DNA of 64,000 nucleotides from Alkaliflexus imshenetskii DSM 15055 (GCF_000517065.1 NZ_KI912105.1:1107334-1171333); one strand, 5' to 3'; positions 1-9,862 are shown, numbered from the stretch's first letter. Program-made: numbers and translations. Notes: generated from the sequence alone by a model not told the origin.

Positions 1-170
1 CGAGGATGGGGCAAAACCCGAGCGGACAGTTCCACTTTCTGCTCATGTGTATATCCCTCCGGTACTTGCGCGGTCTGGATATAATATGTGCCATCACCCT
101 TACCACAGGAGCTGATTAGCAACATAATGAATAAAAAAAACGTTGTAAAAAGGAATCCTAATCGTTTCAT
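1..170 (-). CDS. N-terminus of a lipoprotein, possibly GH29-type fucosidase (partial)
   Basis: This is an incomplete gene that runs off the left edge, leaving 56 codons. The reverse strand reads from an ATG at 170 with a hydrophobic signal sequence and a lipobox ending ISSC (Cys22), so the product should be an outer-membrane or periplasmic lipoprotein. The visible mature part ends in ARVLPHP. This resembles the lead-in to the PRQLAWQ-type start of Bacteroidota alpha-L-fucosidase-like GH29 enzymes, and a fucosidase would fit the neighbouring N-glycan genes. The family call rests on only a few residues and is tentative; the lipoprotein call is firm. It is divergent from the sulfatase-maturing enzyme. 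Confidence 0.6.
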   Translation of the reverse strand, partial: MKRLGFLFTTFFLFIMLLISSCGKGDGTYYIQTAQVPEGYTHEQKVELSARVLPHP

Positions 171-484
171 CGAGATATTATTTTTGAAAAGTTACAGACC
201 TCAAAGTATTATTAATGCAGAAATATTCACATTACGCCATACTAAAAATGCAATACATCAAATGACAGCTCAGACCATTTTAGAAACAAAAAACAGAGAT
301 TTCGAAATAATTGATAAATTATTACAAACTTAAGCAAAATTTTCAACAAACAATTGTTTTGGCGGTTTTTTATGTATTACATATATTGCGTTTTTTTTCA
401 AAAAAAAAGAATACATCAACAGGTTATATAAACATCTTAATTTTGAGTCTCAATAGCTTTTTAAGGAACCTTTACACTAAATAA
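171..484. other. Divergent intergenic region with palindrome
   Basis: AT-rich spacer between a minus-strand lipoprotein and the plus-strand maturase. It carries a perfect 12-bp palindrome AAACAATTGTTT at 348-359 and a TAATTTTG box at 438-445 that fits the Bacteroidota -7 consensus. No matching -33 element is seen at the usual spacing. No convincing small gene is visible. Confidence 0.4.
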
Positions 485-1684
485 ATGAAACCGTCATACA
501 AGCCATTAAATTCCGTACTTATTAAACCGGCAGGTCCGGATTGTAATTTAGGATGCACCTACTGCTTTTATCTGGAAAAAGCTGAGCTGTTCAAAGAGAC
601 AACCGTTCATCGTATGAGCGATGAAGTACTGGAAGAAACCATTCGCCAGGTGATGGCGCAATCGGGTAAGGAGGTGTCCATTACCTGGCAAGGTGGCGAG
701 CCAACTCTAATGGGACTTGAGTTTTTCGAAAAGGTAATTAAGTACGAGCAAATTTATGGTAAAGGCAAGACGGTGGGCAATGGACTTCAGACCAACGGGC
801 TTCTCATTGATGAAGAATGGGCTGATTTTTTGCAGCGGTATAACTTTCTGGTAGGCCTTTCGATAGATGGCCCGCAGCATGTGCACGACCACTACCGCCT
901 GACCCGAAGCGGACGCCCGTCCTGGGAGACGGTTATGAAAAGCGCCAAACTACTTATGCAACGAGATGTGGCCGTCAATGCCATGTGCTGCATCACAAAC
1001 TATTCGGCGGGCTTTGCCAAAGAGATTTATGATTTCTATAAAACGAATGGTTTTGAATGGATGCAGTTTATCCCCATTGTTGAAACCGACAAACAAAATC
1101 CCAAAAAAGCAGCTGATTTCTCCCTTACCGATATTCAGTACGGGGAGTTTATGATTGAGATTTTTGACCTGTGGCTAAAGGACTTTGTGAACGGCCAACC
1201 AACCACCAATGTGCGGTTTATAGATACCATTTTTCATACCTACGTGGGTCTTCAGGCACCCGAATGCACCATGGCACGCGAGTGCGGTGTGTATCTAACA
1301 ATAGAGCACAATGGCGACATTTTTTCATGCGACTTTTTTGTTGACCCCAAATGGAAACTCGGCAGTGTGAAAAACGGCCACCTGATTGACATGCTCAACT
1401 CTAAGAAGCAACAACAGTTTGGCGCATTAAAAGCCCAACTTCCCAGAAAATGCAGAACATGCAGCTGGTATAAACACTGCTTTGCAGGTTGTACCAAAGA
1501 CCGCATTAAAGACCCACGAGACAGCGGACTGCCGCGCTTCTGCAAATCGCAGATTATGTTCCTGGAACATGCCGATCCAGTATTTAAGCAGCTGGCCAGG
1601 GAATGGCTGAGCCAGCAAGAAAAGATTCAAGCTGGCTCAGCCCCTGGTAAAAGCTACAATGCGTGGAACGACTTTATGCAGTAA
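485..1684 (+). CDS. Anaerobic sulfatase-maturating enzyme (radical SAM, SPASM-type)
   Basis: A 399-residue radical SAM protein that should oxidise the active-site Cys or Ser of sulfatases to formylglycine in the cytoplasm. The radical SAM cluster motif CxxxCxxC is at Cys20, Cys24 and Cys27. A Cys-rich C-terminal part (CTMAREC, CDFF, CRTCSWYKHC, CFAGC) matches the two auxiliary iron-sulfur clusters of anSME proteins, and the length is typical. It converges on a Ser-type sulfatase gene only 24 bp away, and a Cys-type sulfatase lies in the same cluster. anSME is the only known route for maturing Ser-type sulfatases, so this is its probable local partner. Confidence 0.93.
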   Translation: MKPSYKPLNSVLIKPAGPDCNLGCTYCFYLEKAELFKETTVHRMSDEVLEETIRQVMAQSGKEVSITWQGGEPTLMGLEFFEKVIKYEQIYGKGKTVGNGLQTNGLLIDEEWADFLQRYNFLVGLSIDGPQHVHDHYRLTRSGRPSWETVMKSAKLLMQRDVAVNAMCCITNYSAGFAKEIYDFYKTNGFEWMQFIPIVETDKQNPKKAADFSLTDIQYGEFMIEIFDLWLKDFVNGQPTTNVRFIDTIFHTYVGLQAPECTMARECGVYLTIEHNGDIFSCDFFVDPKWKLGSVKNGHLIDMLNSKKQQQFGALKAQLPRKCRTCSWYKHCFAGCTKDRIKDPRDSGLPRFCKSQIMFLEHADPVFKQLAREWLSQQEKIQAGSAPGKSYNAWNDFMQ

Positions 1685-1708
1685 CCATTGGTAAAAAGGT
1701 TACTGCTG

Positions 1709-3109
1709 TTAGTCCATTGGAAATGGAAACTCGGGTGATGCCACTCTGGCGCTGCGCATTATCTCAGAGATACGCGCCACCACATCTGCATAATCACTTG
1801 CAATATTTGTTGTTTCGCCCGGATCGTTATCCAGATTATAGAGTTCAATATCTCGGTTTCCATCTGTCAGATTATACCGTACGCCTTTCCATTGATCCAT
1901 GCGAACCGCCTGCCTGGCTCCCAACTCATGAAACTCCCAATAGAGATACTCATGTTTTGGCTGCTTATCCGCTTGTCCCATGAACACCGGCACAAGCGAA
2001 ATGCCATCGGTTTCAACGTCTGTCACTACACCGGCTAACTCGCTAAACGTTGGGAAAACATCCCAGAAGGCCGAAATGTGTCCGGTTTCCACTCCTTTTG
2101 GAATGACACCGGGGAAGCGCGCCACAAACGGAACGCGAATGCCGCCCTCGTATAAATCCCGCTTGGTGCCCCGCAAGCCGCCACTGCTATTAAAAAAAGC
2201 CGGATCGTTTCCACCTTCCACGGCAGGTCCGTTATCAGAAGTAAATATCACCAGCGTGTTGTCATCAATCCCAAGTTGAGCCAGCAAATCCATGATTCTA
2301 CCCACATCCGAATCCAAATGGGTTATCATGGCAGCCAAAGCGGCACGAGGATATGGCTGCTCGCCATAGCTATGACCTGCAGGCCACGGGTTTGGCTCGG
2401 GATACTTGCCAATGAATGGCTCCAGATACTCCTGGGGCAGAACCATTTCAGCATGAGGGATGGCATAAGCCATGTAAAGAAAAAATGGCTTATCCTTGTG
2501 GTCGCGAATAAACTGCATGCCCTTGTCTGTAACGGCATCATGACTATATACTGGCTCATCGTACGATACCCGCTGCCGGTTCTCCCATAGATAATCGACA
2601 AAATAGTGATGCGCATGTCGTTGACAGTTATTGCCAAAGAAGTAATCAAAGCCCATATCGAGCGGCTCACTTCCCGAACCTGGATATCCAAGCCCCCATT
2701 TACCAACAATACCATTGGTGTAACCTGCGTCTTTCAAAACGTGCGCAATGGTTCTTGTGGTTTGAGGTAAAGGCTGCTGGCCTTCGGGCCTGTACTCCTT
2801 GTTGCCACGCACCGGCGTATTTCCGGTATGCAACCCGGTCAAAAGTGAACTGCGCGATGGTGCAGAAACAGTGCTACCACTGTAATGATTGGTAAATCGA
2901 ATGCCCTCTGCGGAAAGCCTGTCGATGTTAGGCGTTGAAAATTTCTCTTGTCCGTAACAACTCAGGTCACCATAGCCCAAATCATCGGCCAGGATAAATA
3001 TGATGTTGGGCGGATTAACCTCTGCCCTTTTACCGTCTTGGGCACAACTGCCAAGCGTGATAGCACCCAGAGCTGCCAGAGAGATGTTTAAGTGGTTTAT
3101 AAAATACAT
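1709..3109 (-). CDS. Lipoprotein sulfatase, Ser-type (S1 family)
   Basis: A 466-residue S1 sulfatase that hydrolyses sulfate esters, probably on glycans in the periplasm or at the cell surface. The lipobox ends LGSC (Cys22). The metal-binding start ADDLGYGD (Asp42, Asp43) is present. The activation motif is Ser82-Ala-Pro-Ser-Arg, so the formylglycine comes from serine, which requires the anaerobic maturase encoded next door. KWGLG and TSDNGPAVEGG are further conserved sulfatase segments. It is the last gene of a minus-strand series PNGase F - sulfatase - GH27 - sulfatase. The sulfated sugar cannot be fixed from sequence alone; N-glycan Gal or GlcNAc sulfate is an inference from context. Confidence 0.93.
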   Translation of the reverse strand: MYFINHLNISLAALGAITLGSCAQDGKRAEVNPPNIIFILADDLGYGDLSCYGQEKFSTPNIDRLSAEGIRFTNHYSGSTVSAPSRSSLLTGLHTGNTPVRGNKEYRPEGQQPLPQTTRTIAHVLKDAGYTNGIVGKWGLGYPGSGSEPLDMGFDYFFGNNCQRHAHHYFVDYLWENRQRVSYDEPVYSHDAVTDKGMQFIRDHKDKPFFLYMAYAIPHAEMVLPQEYLEPFIGKYPEPNPWPAGHSYGEQPYPRAALAAMITHLDSDVGRIMDLLAQLGIDDNTLVIFTSDNGPAVEGGNDPAFFNSSGGLRGTKRDLYEGGIRVPFVARFPGVIPKGVETGHISAFWDVFPTFSELAGVVTDVETDGISLVPVFMGQADKQPKHEYLYWEFHELGARQAVRMDQWKGVRYNLTDGNRDIELYNLDNDPGETTNIASDYADVVARISEIMRSARVASPEFPFPMD

Positions 3110-3159
3110 TTATATGATTGTTTAGCAATGTATAAAGCCTGTTGAATGTGAAAACTCAA

Positions 3160-4407
3160 CTATTTAAACTGAAACACATTAAACGGAAGCGACTCTCCCT
3201 CAACCAGCAATGCCACCACGCCATGCGAGGGCACCTCAAACAAGAGAGAAGTTTCAATCAAATTATGGCGTGATTGTTTGTCCCACAAATCTTTATAGTT
3301 ATATCCTTTATGAGGATTGATGCCCACATCCGCCAGACTGAGTGATATATTTGCAGAGGATTTGGTACGGTTGAACAGTACCACGGCAATCTTCCCACTC
3401 ATGGTTGAAACAAGCGGCTTTGCCCACACTTCCAATCCATCGTTGGCACTCAATCTGCGGGCCTGGTAACCCAGTTTATCCTGATTAAGCGCAATAATCT
3501 CTTTATTGGTGAGGATAGACAATGTCTCATCGCTAATGGTAGTTAGATCGTTACCAGCCAACAGGGGAGAATTCATAATACTCCACATGGTGAAGTGTGA
3601 CTTATCCTCCTCATAGCTCATTCCACGGCCAACCTGCAACATATCCATATCGTTGACACTGCCCGGTGATGAATAGCGCCACAAATCGGCATTCAGATCG
3701 ATGATGGCCAGGATGGAACCAAAATGGTTGTCGATGTCGCCGGAAATACGCCACGAGTCGGCCACGGCAGTCACCCATCTGCCTGGGAAACGCCATGCAC
3801 AGACATTAAACACCGCATCGGGGCGTATCTCCCGAATGGTTTTGGAAATCTGCGTATAGCGGGTTTCCAGATCCATATCGAGCCATTGCCCGCCGCACCA
3901 ATCTACTTTTATAAAATCATAATTCCAGTCAATAAGCATCTGCGTAAGGTCACTGCGGTCAAATCCCCACAATCCCATGCCCACACCAATGGTATCTTTG
4001 TCCCAGTAAGATGCGCAGGTGTTAATGCCGGCATCGGTATAAATGCCTGCTTTAAGACCTTTGGAGTGGATATATTCCGCAAGCGCTGCCATGCCCGAAG
4101 GAAACTTCTCAGGATGTGCGATGATGTTCCCATTTTCGTCCCGTCCACCAAAATAGCCATCATCAATATTGATATACGTATATCCGGCATCTTTCATGCC
4201 GTTGGCCACCATGGCATCGGCTTGTGCTTTAATAATATCTTCCGATATCTCCACACGATAATTATTCCAGCTAGCCCAGCCCATAAGCGGGGTTACAGGC
4301 CTTGTCGGAGCCGGTACTTCAGACGCTGACTGAGGAATGGTACAACCACTTACTAAACTCACCAACATCACGATGCCCATCAGACTATCAATCTTCCCTT
4401 TCTTCAT
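3160..4407 (-). CDS. Alpha-galactosidase, GH27 lipoprotein
   Basis: A 415-residue GH27 enzyme that removes terminal alpha-linked galactose. It has a lipobox at Cys22 and the N-terminal family signature PLMGWASWNNY. The nucleophile Asp169 lies in KVDWCGG and the acid/base Asp224 in SWRISGDID, followed by a C-terminal beta-sandwich. Its start lies 10 bp from the stop of the upstream sulfatase gene, so the two are surely co-transcribed. Alpha-N-acetylgalactosaminidase also belongs to GH27 and is not excluded. With GH110 at 13956-15785 this gives the cluster two unrelated alpha-galactosidases. Confidence 0.93.
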   Translation of the reverse strand: MKKGKIDSLMGIVMLVSLVSGCTIPQSASEVPAPTRPVTPLMGWASWNNYRVEISEDIIKAQADAMVANGMKDAGYTYINIDDGYFGGRDENGNIIAHPEKFPSGMAALAEYIHSKGLKAGIYTDAGINTCASYWDKDTIGVGMGLWGFDRSDLTQMLIDWNYDFIKVDWCGGQWLDMDLETRYTQISKTIREIRPDAVFNVCAWRFPGRWVTAVADSWRISGDIDNHFGSILAIIDLNADLWRYSSPGSVNDMDMLQVGRGMSYEEDKSHFTMWSIMNSPLLAGNDLTTISDETLSILTNKEIIALNQDKLGYQARRLSANDGLEVWAKPLVSTMSGKIAVVLFNRTKSSANISLSLADVGINPHKGYNYKDLWDKQSRHNLIETSLLFEVPSHGVVALLVEGESLPFNVFQFK

Positions 4408-4417
4408 ACAAAAAGCA

Positions 4418-5998
4418 TTAATTGGTAACAGTTATTTTTCCATCGAAAACTCCAAGCGCCAGTTCATCATTATATTGAACGATGATGCGCCTTAACTCAT
4501 CCTTCATCCGTTGAATTTCGCCCTGATAACCGGCACTACCAAAGAGGTTATTCATTTCATTGGGGTCGGCTTCAAGGTCAAAAAACTCCCACGCATCCAC
4601 TTCGTAATAAAAACGGATAAGTTTGTAACGACCATTGCGAATGCCAAAATGGCGATTCACCATGTGTTCATCCGGATGCTCATAATAGTGATAATAAATG
4701 GCATCGCGCCAGTTTTCGGGCTGCTCATTATCCATAAGCGCCACCAATGAGCGGCCGTGCATATCCTTAGGAACCTCCAATCCGGCTATGTCCAGAAATG
4801 TTGGCGCATAATCAATGTTCTGAACCATTTGTGACACCTCGCCCCTTCGTGCATACCCCTTTGGAAGGCGCATAAGCAAGGGTGTTCTTACAGACTCTTC
4901 GTACATAAACCGCTTGTCGAACCAACCATGCTCACCCATATAGAACCCCTGATCAGAAGTATAAACAATGAGCGTATTATCGAGCAGGCCCATCTTTTCG
5001 AGATGCTCTAAAAGTCGGCCCACGTTGTTGTCGAGCGAGCGCGTACAAGCCAGATAGTCGCGCATATAACGCTGATATTTCCATTCGCTTAACGCGTCAC
5101 CTGACAGTGCGGCTGCTTTAAACTCTTCAATAATGGGAAGATAATGCGCATCCCAAGCCTCGCGCTGCTCAGGGGTCATGCGCGCATATTCGCCGGTACG
5201 GTAGTAACGTCCCAAGGGTGTTTGAATGTCACCTTTGGGGTCAGCCATTTTAAGGTCATAGACCAAATCCATATCGTGATGGATACTCATTCGTTGCAGA
5301 GTAGCCGCTTTTCGTCCCTGGTAATCGTCATAGAAAGTTTCGGGGATGGGAAAAGAGGCATCTTTAAACTCATCCAAATCTGGCAGGTCGGGCATCCAAA
5401 CGCGATGCATGGCCTTGTGATGCACCAGCAAGCAGAAAGGCTTATCCTTTTCCCACATATTATTGAGCCAATCGATGCTGAAATCGGTGGTAAGGTCGGT
5501 TACATATCCTTCGTATCTTTTAGTTGTGCCCATTTCGATGAAATCGGGATTGTAGTAATGTCCCTGTCCCGGCAAAATGCTCCAATAATCGAATCCGGTT
5601 GGATCACTTTTCAAATGCCACTTACCAATTAGCGCCGTTTGATATCCTGCTTGCTGCATCAGCTTAGGAAAGGTCTGCTGAGAGCCATCAAACACATCAT
5701 GATTGGTTCGCTGCCCGTTGGCATGACTGTGTTTGCCTGTCAGCATTACCGCCCTACTGGGTGCGCAGATGGAGTTAGCCACGAAGCTATTGGAGAAAAT
5801 AACCCCTTCGCTGGCAATCCGATCAAGATAGGGTGTTTGAATGAAACGGTTGTCATAAGCACTCAATGTTTGAAAAGAGTGATCATCCGTCATAATGAAA
5901 AGGATGTTTGGGCGCTGTGGCTTCTGTTCTGCCGCAGGTTTACATCCGCTGGCCGTGAGTAGCGCCAGGCCGGTCATTGCAAGAATTGAATCCTTCAT
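4418..5998 (-). CDS. Lipoprotein sulfatase, Cys-type (S1 family)
   Basis: A 526-residue sulfatase with a lipobox at Cys19. Metal ligands Asp38 and Asp39 are in MTDDHSF, and the formylglycine motif is Cys78-Ala-Pro-Ser-Arg. GKWHLKSDPTGFDYW and YTSDQGFYMGEHGWFDKR match the N-acetylglucosamine-6-sulfatase and heparan 6-sulfatase branch (S1_11-like) found in Bacteroides. The subfamily assignment comes from remembered motif patterns and is moderate. It lies between PNGase F and GH27 with short gaps (58 and 10 bp). A GlcNAc-6-sulfatase would fit sulfated N-glycan antennae. Confidence 0.9.
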   Translation of the reverse strand: MKDSILAMTGLALLTASGCKPAAEQKPQRPNILFIMTDDHSFQTLSAYDNRFIQTPYLDRIASEGVIFSNSFVANSICAPSRAVMLTGKHSHANGQRTNHDVFDGSQQTFPKLMQQAGYQTALIGKWHLKSDPTGFDYWSILPGQGHYYNPDFIEMGTTKRYEGYVTDLTTDFSIDWLNNMWEKDKPFCLLVHHKAMHRVWMPDLPDLDEFKDASFPIPETFYDDYQGRKAATLQRMSIHHDMDLVYDLKMADPKGDIQTPLGRYYRTGEYARMTPEQREAWDAHYLPIIEEFKAAALSGDALSEWKYQRYMRDYLACTRSLDNNVGRLLEHLEKMGLLDNTLIVYTSDQGFYMGEHGWFDKRFMYEESVRTPLLMRLPKGYARRGEVSQMVQNIDYAPTFLDIAGLEVPKDMHGRSLVALMDNEQPENWRDAIYYHYYEHPDEHMVNRHFGIRNGRYKLIRFYYEVDAWEFFDLEADPNEMNNLFGSAGYQGEIQRMKDELRRIIVQYNDELALGVFDGKITVTN

Positions 5999-6056
5999 TT
6001 TTAATATTGTAATGAGTAATAGGTTTTGCAGATATCAACAAACAGCCAGAAATGGA

Positions 6057-7181
6057 TTAATTTACCACTGGCCTCTCCAAGGGTTCGTTGCTTTTAACTA
6101 TCACATAGCTCGAAATGGCATAGTAGGCATGTTTGTTATCGGCCGATGACTGGAAATTATTTACCCATTCGTCCAGTTCATATGCGTAAGTAAATGATTC
6201 ACCTGCCATGGGCAAATCAAATTTGTCAGTGCGGACGGGGACAGCCATACCCGGGCACCAGCCTGCTCTGTCGGGGCTCCAATTACCCCTCTGATTATTA
6301 ATCGGGTTGGATGCACAACCCAGTGGTTTTAGCTCGTGATAAAACAAAGGTGCACCATTAATTAACGTTGCATGAGTTCGGAAGCACCACTCTGCACATG
6401 GTCTGCCATCAGGATCCAAAGGCGTGGCATGCCCCCAGCCGGTAATAACAGTTCGAAGCGAAGTCGCCTCGGCCATTTCTGGAATAGTGACGGTGCGTGA
6501 GAGGTCAAAGCCATGCTTCTCACCATAAGGAATACCGGCAAGGCTATGCTGATTAAACGCCAAAAGATTGACTACCTGATAATACTTGTAATCCGGTGTA
6601 CCTTCTGTCACCTCAAAATTAACTGTGACCAACCATCCATCGCTACCCCATACTTCAACAAAAGAACGCAAGGTTACCTCGCCTGTTAACAACGACTTAA
6701 AATCAGTCACATCAATACGAAAACCTTTTCCAACGGCGGAGTTATCAACGCCGTAAGGGGTAATATACCGTCCAATTTCAAACCAGTGATCCGAATTTGG
6801 ATCCTTTACGGATATGTTGGCGTACATATCCCAGATATTACAACCTTCAGGAGGACAATTCAGTTTAACAAACATCCAGATTCGCTCCACCTTAGTGGGA
6901 TCCACATGAAAATCAAACACCCCTTCTACAGCCTGGTTAAACCCATTCCCGAAGGCATGCCTTTGCTTATCAAATGTTTTTATGGTATGGACCACAGGCA
7001 ATGGCTCACTATTTGATGATTTGTCGCACGCAGAAACAATACCTGTCAGTACAGTCAATAATGACAAAACATAAAAACTAAATCTTTTCTTCCGCAGAAA
7101 ATAATTCTTTAAAAGTCGAGTGGAACTCGGATAAATTTGTACATCCCGATTTGTGCATAAGTCAAAACCTGATTGTTTCAT
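6057..7181 (-). CDS. PNGase F (peptide-N4-(N-acetylglucosaminyl)asparagine amidase F)
   Basis: A 374-residue lipoprotein that should cut the bond between asparagine and the first GlcNAc of N-glycans. It lines up along nearly its whole length with Elizabethkingia PNGase F: IKTFDK, the WDxYAN segment, FEIGRYITPYGV, IDVTDFKSLL, GTPDYKY, WGHA, CAEWCFRTH, NPINNQ and PDRAGWCPGMAVP. The catalytic Asp60, Glu118 and Glu206 of that enzyme correspond to Asp118, Glu176 and Glu264 here. The signal sequence and lipobox (Cys52) come after an unusually long 30-residue basic leader. No internal ATG precedes the signal core, so the true start is uncertain. It heads the minus-strand series with two sulfatases and GH27. 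Confidence 0.95.
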   Translation of the reverse strand: MKQSGFDLCTNRDVQIYPSSTRLLKNYFLRKKRFSFYVLSLLTVLTGIVSACDKSSNSEPLPVVHTIKTFDKQRHAFGNGFNQAVEGVFDFHVDPTKVERIWMFVKLNCPPEGCNIWDMYANISVKDPNSDHWFEIGRYITPYGVDNSAVGKGFRIDVTDFKSLLTGEVTLRSFVEVWGSDGWLVTVNFEVTEGTPDYKYYQVVNLLAFNQHSLAGIPYGEKHGFDLSRTVTIPEMAEATSLRTVITGWGHATPLDPDGRPCAEWCFRTHATLINGAPLFYHELKPLGCASNPINNQRGNWSPDRAGWCPGMAVPVRTDKFDLPMAGESFTYAYELDEWVNNFQSSADNKHAYYAISSYVIVKSNEPLERPVVN

Positions 7182-7360
7182 AATTTGATTTGGTTAAAGA
7201 TTAACATTTAATATTTTTTTCAATATTAAAGTTAGTCTTTTATTATTTTTTTACAAAACACATGTTGTTAATCGCATAATTAAGATTAAAAGGTTGAGGC
7301 CAATGCTGTCAAGTATACAGACTAACAATCCTTGAGAGGTGTAATATTTACCAGATCAAT

Positions 7361-9862
7361 TTACTTCACCTCAATACTAATTGAGCCACTTTTCACCCCG
7401 CGCGCATTGGCTTTCACGGATAACGTGCCAGGCAATTCTCCGGCCTGAACTATCAGTGTTAACTGTCCGCTGAATAGCGGCATTCGTGGCAAATGGAACA
7501 TATTCAGATCAGTTGGATCTCCGTTGGCAACCGCCCTGAACTCACCGGCTCCCGAAACAGTAAAATGAATCATTCGAGCGTCGCTGGGCACCAAATTGCC
7601 GTCTTTGTCCACCACCCGCACATTGATGTAGCTCAAGTCTTTCCCATCGGCATTAATGACAGTTCTATCAGGAATAAGCTCAATTCGGTGAGGTTTACCT
7701 GCTGTAACCATCCGGTTGGTGGCTACTGCCCTTCCGGCGCCATCATAAGCCACAACCTTCACTTCACCGGGCTCATACACCACATCCATCCACATCAAAC
7801 GGTACCGATGCTGAAGTGTGGAGTCATTCTTAATCCTTAAACCATAGCTTTTCCCATTCACAAAAAGTTCGGCCGAAGGGTAATTGGTATAAACAAAAAC
7901 CGGTGTTATCTCTCCATCTCTTTCAGGCCAATTCCAATGAGGCAGAATATGCAATGTTTCGGCCTCCCGGTTCCATATGCTGCGATAGAGGTAATACCTA
8001 TCCTTGGGAATGGATGCCAAATCGATTATCCCAAACATACTGCTGCGGTTTGGCCAGGCATCGGTATCGTAAGGTGAAGGCTCTCCCAGATAATCGAAAC
8101 CTGTCCATACAAATTGACCCATGGTCCATTCATAATCATCAGCCAGGGCAAAATCATCATCGGGAAGGTTAGACCAGGGACAATACTCCATATCATAAGA
8201 TGATGATTGGTGATCCTCATACAAAGCATTGATTCGTTTTTCGGGAGGAAACTTATAAACCCCTCGTGAGCTGACCGTTGAACCCGTTTCTGAGCCAAGA
8301 ACAAATCGTTGTGGAAGCCGCTCATAAGTTTCAACATATCGGTGGGTACGGTAATTTAAACCCGGAATATCGATTAGTGCTGCAAATCCATTGTCGAGCA
8401 CACATGAGACCTGGTCCATACCACAATTCACCGGCCGGGTGGGATCCTCACGGTGACATATATCCTGAAGAAATTTTGCCACTCTGTAGCCTTCCGGACT
8501 GCACTGTGTAGGCACTTCATTGCCAATGCTCCACATTATGACACTGGGATTATTGCGATAGTTGCGAATCATGTTCACCAGATCCCTTTCTGCCCATTCA
8601 TCAAAAAACCGATGATAGCCATTTCGCACTTTGGCCCAATCCCACTCATCAAACGACTCAACAATCAACATAAATCCCATCTCATCGCAAAGCTGAACCA
8701 ACTCAGGAGCAGGCATATTGTGGGCAGTACGAATGGCATCAGCACCCATATCCTTGAGCATGGTAAGCTGTCGGCGAAGTGCCGCAGTGTTTATGGCAGC
8801 CCCCAATGGGCCCAAATCGTGATGATTGTTTACCCCCTGAAACTTTCTTCGTTTGCCATTGAGAAAAAAACCTTTCTCCGGGATGAATTGGATGTCTCGA
8901 AAACCGAATCTTGTGCGGTATTCATCCACCAACTCGTTTTTATAATATATCTGGCTGATGGCTTCATAGAGGCGGGGCGATTCGGGCGTCCACAACTCAG
9001 GATTGGTAACCAGAAAATGTTGCTCATAAGGCCTGTCTTGAAAGACCTTTTGAGAAGTTATCTGACTGGCAACCGGATTTCCCCAACGGTCGTAAATCAC
9101 GGTGCTGATGGTCACGTCGGCACCATTCTGTGCATTGCTGAGTTCTGTTACAAGTTTTATCGACGCATATTCATCAGACACATGAGGCGTAGTTAGATAA
9201 GTCCCCCATACCGGTACATGCACTTCACTGGTAACAATCAGATGCACATTGCGATAAAGCCCTGCGCCGGGATACCATCTTGAGGAATGCTCCAGATTCT
9301 CGAGTCTGACTGCAAGGGTGTTGTTCATTCCATCCTCGGTGAGAAAATCAGTCACATCCAAATGAAAAGAGTTATAACCATAAGGCCAAAAGCCAACTTC
9401 AATGCCATTGACGTAAACCCGAGCCTCACTCATGGCACCATCAAAAAGCAAAGTAGCTCTCTTCTCCCCTTTGCGGAAGTCGGTCACATCAAACGTACGA
9501 CGGTAACATCCTACGCCCATGTATGGCAATCCACCGGTACGTCCAGTTTTGCGTGTTGCCACTTTTTCCATGTTCTGAACCACAGCCACCACCTGAACAT
9601 CGTGCTCCTCGTTAAACGGGCCATAGATTGCCCAATCGTGAGGAATAACCACCGATTCCCAGTCTCTATCAGAAAAATCAGGCAGAGCTGCTTCAGTATG
9701 ATCTCCTTTAGAAAACTTCCAGCCCTTATCCAGCAAAAAATGCTGCCTAATATCCTCCAAATTCTGACCAGGCAACTTATTTGCCCATAAGACTGGCACA
9801 AAAACAAAAAATATCCCCGCCAAAATCAGGGAATAAAAGCTAATACCATCTCTTTTCTTCAT
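7361..9862 (-). CDS. Beta-galactosidase-like GH2 enzyme
   Basis: A GH2 enzyme of about 833 residues with sugar-binding, immunoglobulin-like and TIM-barrel domains, then extra C-terminal Ig-like domains as in Bacteroidota beta-galactosidases. The acid/base is Glu449 in SIGNEVP and the likely nucleophile is Glu525 in GSETGST. I chose the ATG at 9862 because it begins a clean signal peptide (MKKRDGISFYSLILAG...). The frame is open 31 codons further upstream but that stretch looks non-coding. It lies 179 bp upstream of PNGase F on the same strand and probably removes beta-galactose from antennae. Other GH2 specificities (glucuronidase, for example) cannot be excluded. Confidence 0.9.
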   Translation of the reverse strand: MKKRDGISFYSLILAGIFFVFVPVLWANKLPGQNLEDIRQHFLLDKGWKFSKGDHTEAALPDFSDRDWESVVIPHDWAIYGPFNEEHDVQVVAVVQNMEKVATRKTGRTGGLPYMGVGCYRRTFDVTDFRKGEKRATLLFDGAMSEARVYVNGIEVGFWPYGYNSFHLDVTDFLTEDGMNNTLAVRLENLEHSSRWYPGAGLYRNVHLIVTSEVHVPVWGTYLTTPHVSDEYASIKLVTELSNAQNGADVTISTVIYDRWGNPVASQITSQKVFQDRPYEQHFLVTNPELWTPESPRLYEAISQIYYKNELVDEYRTRFGFRDIQFIPEKGFFLNGKRRKFQGVNNHHDLGPLGAAINTAALRRQLTMLKDMGADAIRTAHNMPAPELVQLCDEMGFMLIVESFDEWDWAKVRNGYHRFFDEWAERDLVNMIRNYRNNPSVIMWSIGNEVPTQCSPEGYRVAKFLQDICHREDPTRPVNCGMDQVSCVLDNGFAALIDIPGLNYRTHRYVETYERLPQRFVLGSETGSTVSSRGVYKFPPEKRINALYEDHQSSSYDMEYCPWSNLPDDDFALADDYEWTMGQFVWTGFDYLGEPSPYDTDAWPNRSSMFGIIDLASIPKDRYYLYRSIWNREAETLHILPHWNWPERDGEITPVFVYTNYPSAELFVNGKSYGLRIKNDSTLQHRYRLMWMDVVYEPGEVKVVAYDGAGRAVATNRMVTAGKPHRIELIPDRTVINADGKDLSYINVRVVDKDGNLVPSDARMIHFTVSGAGEFRAVANGDPTDLNMFHLPRMPLFSGQLTLIVQAGELPGTLSVKANARGVKSGSISIEVK

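Noticed and set aside
88-333. Plus-strand open frame of 81 codons
   Set aside because: It overlaps the start of the minus-strand lipoprotein gene, which has a clear signal sequence and lipobox. Composition is not protein-like.
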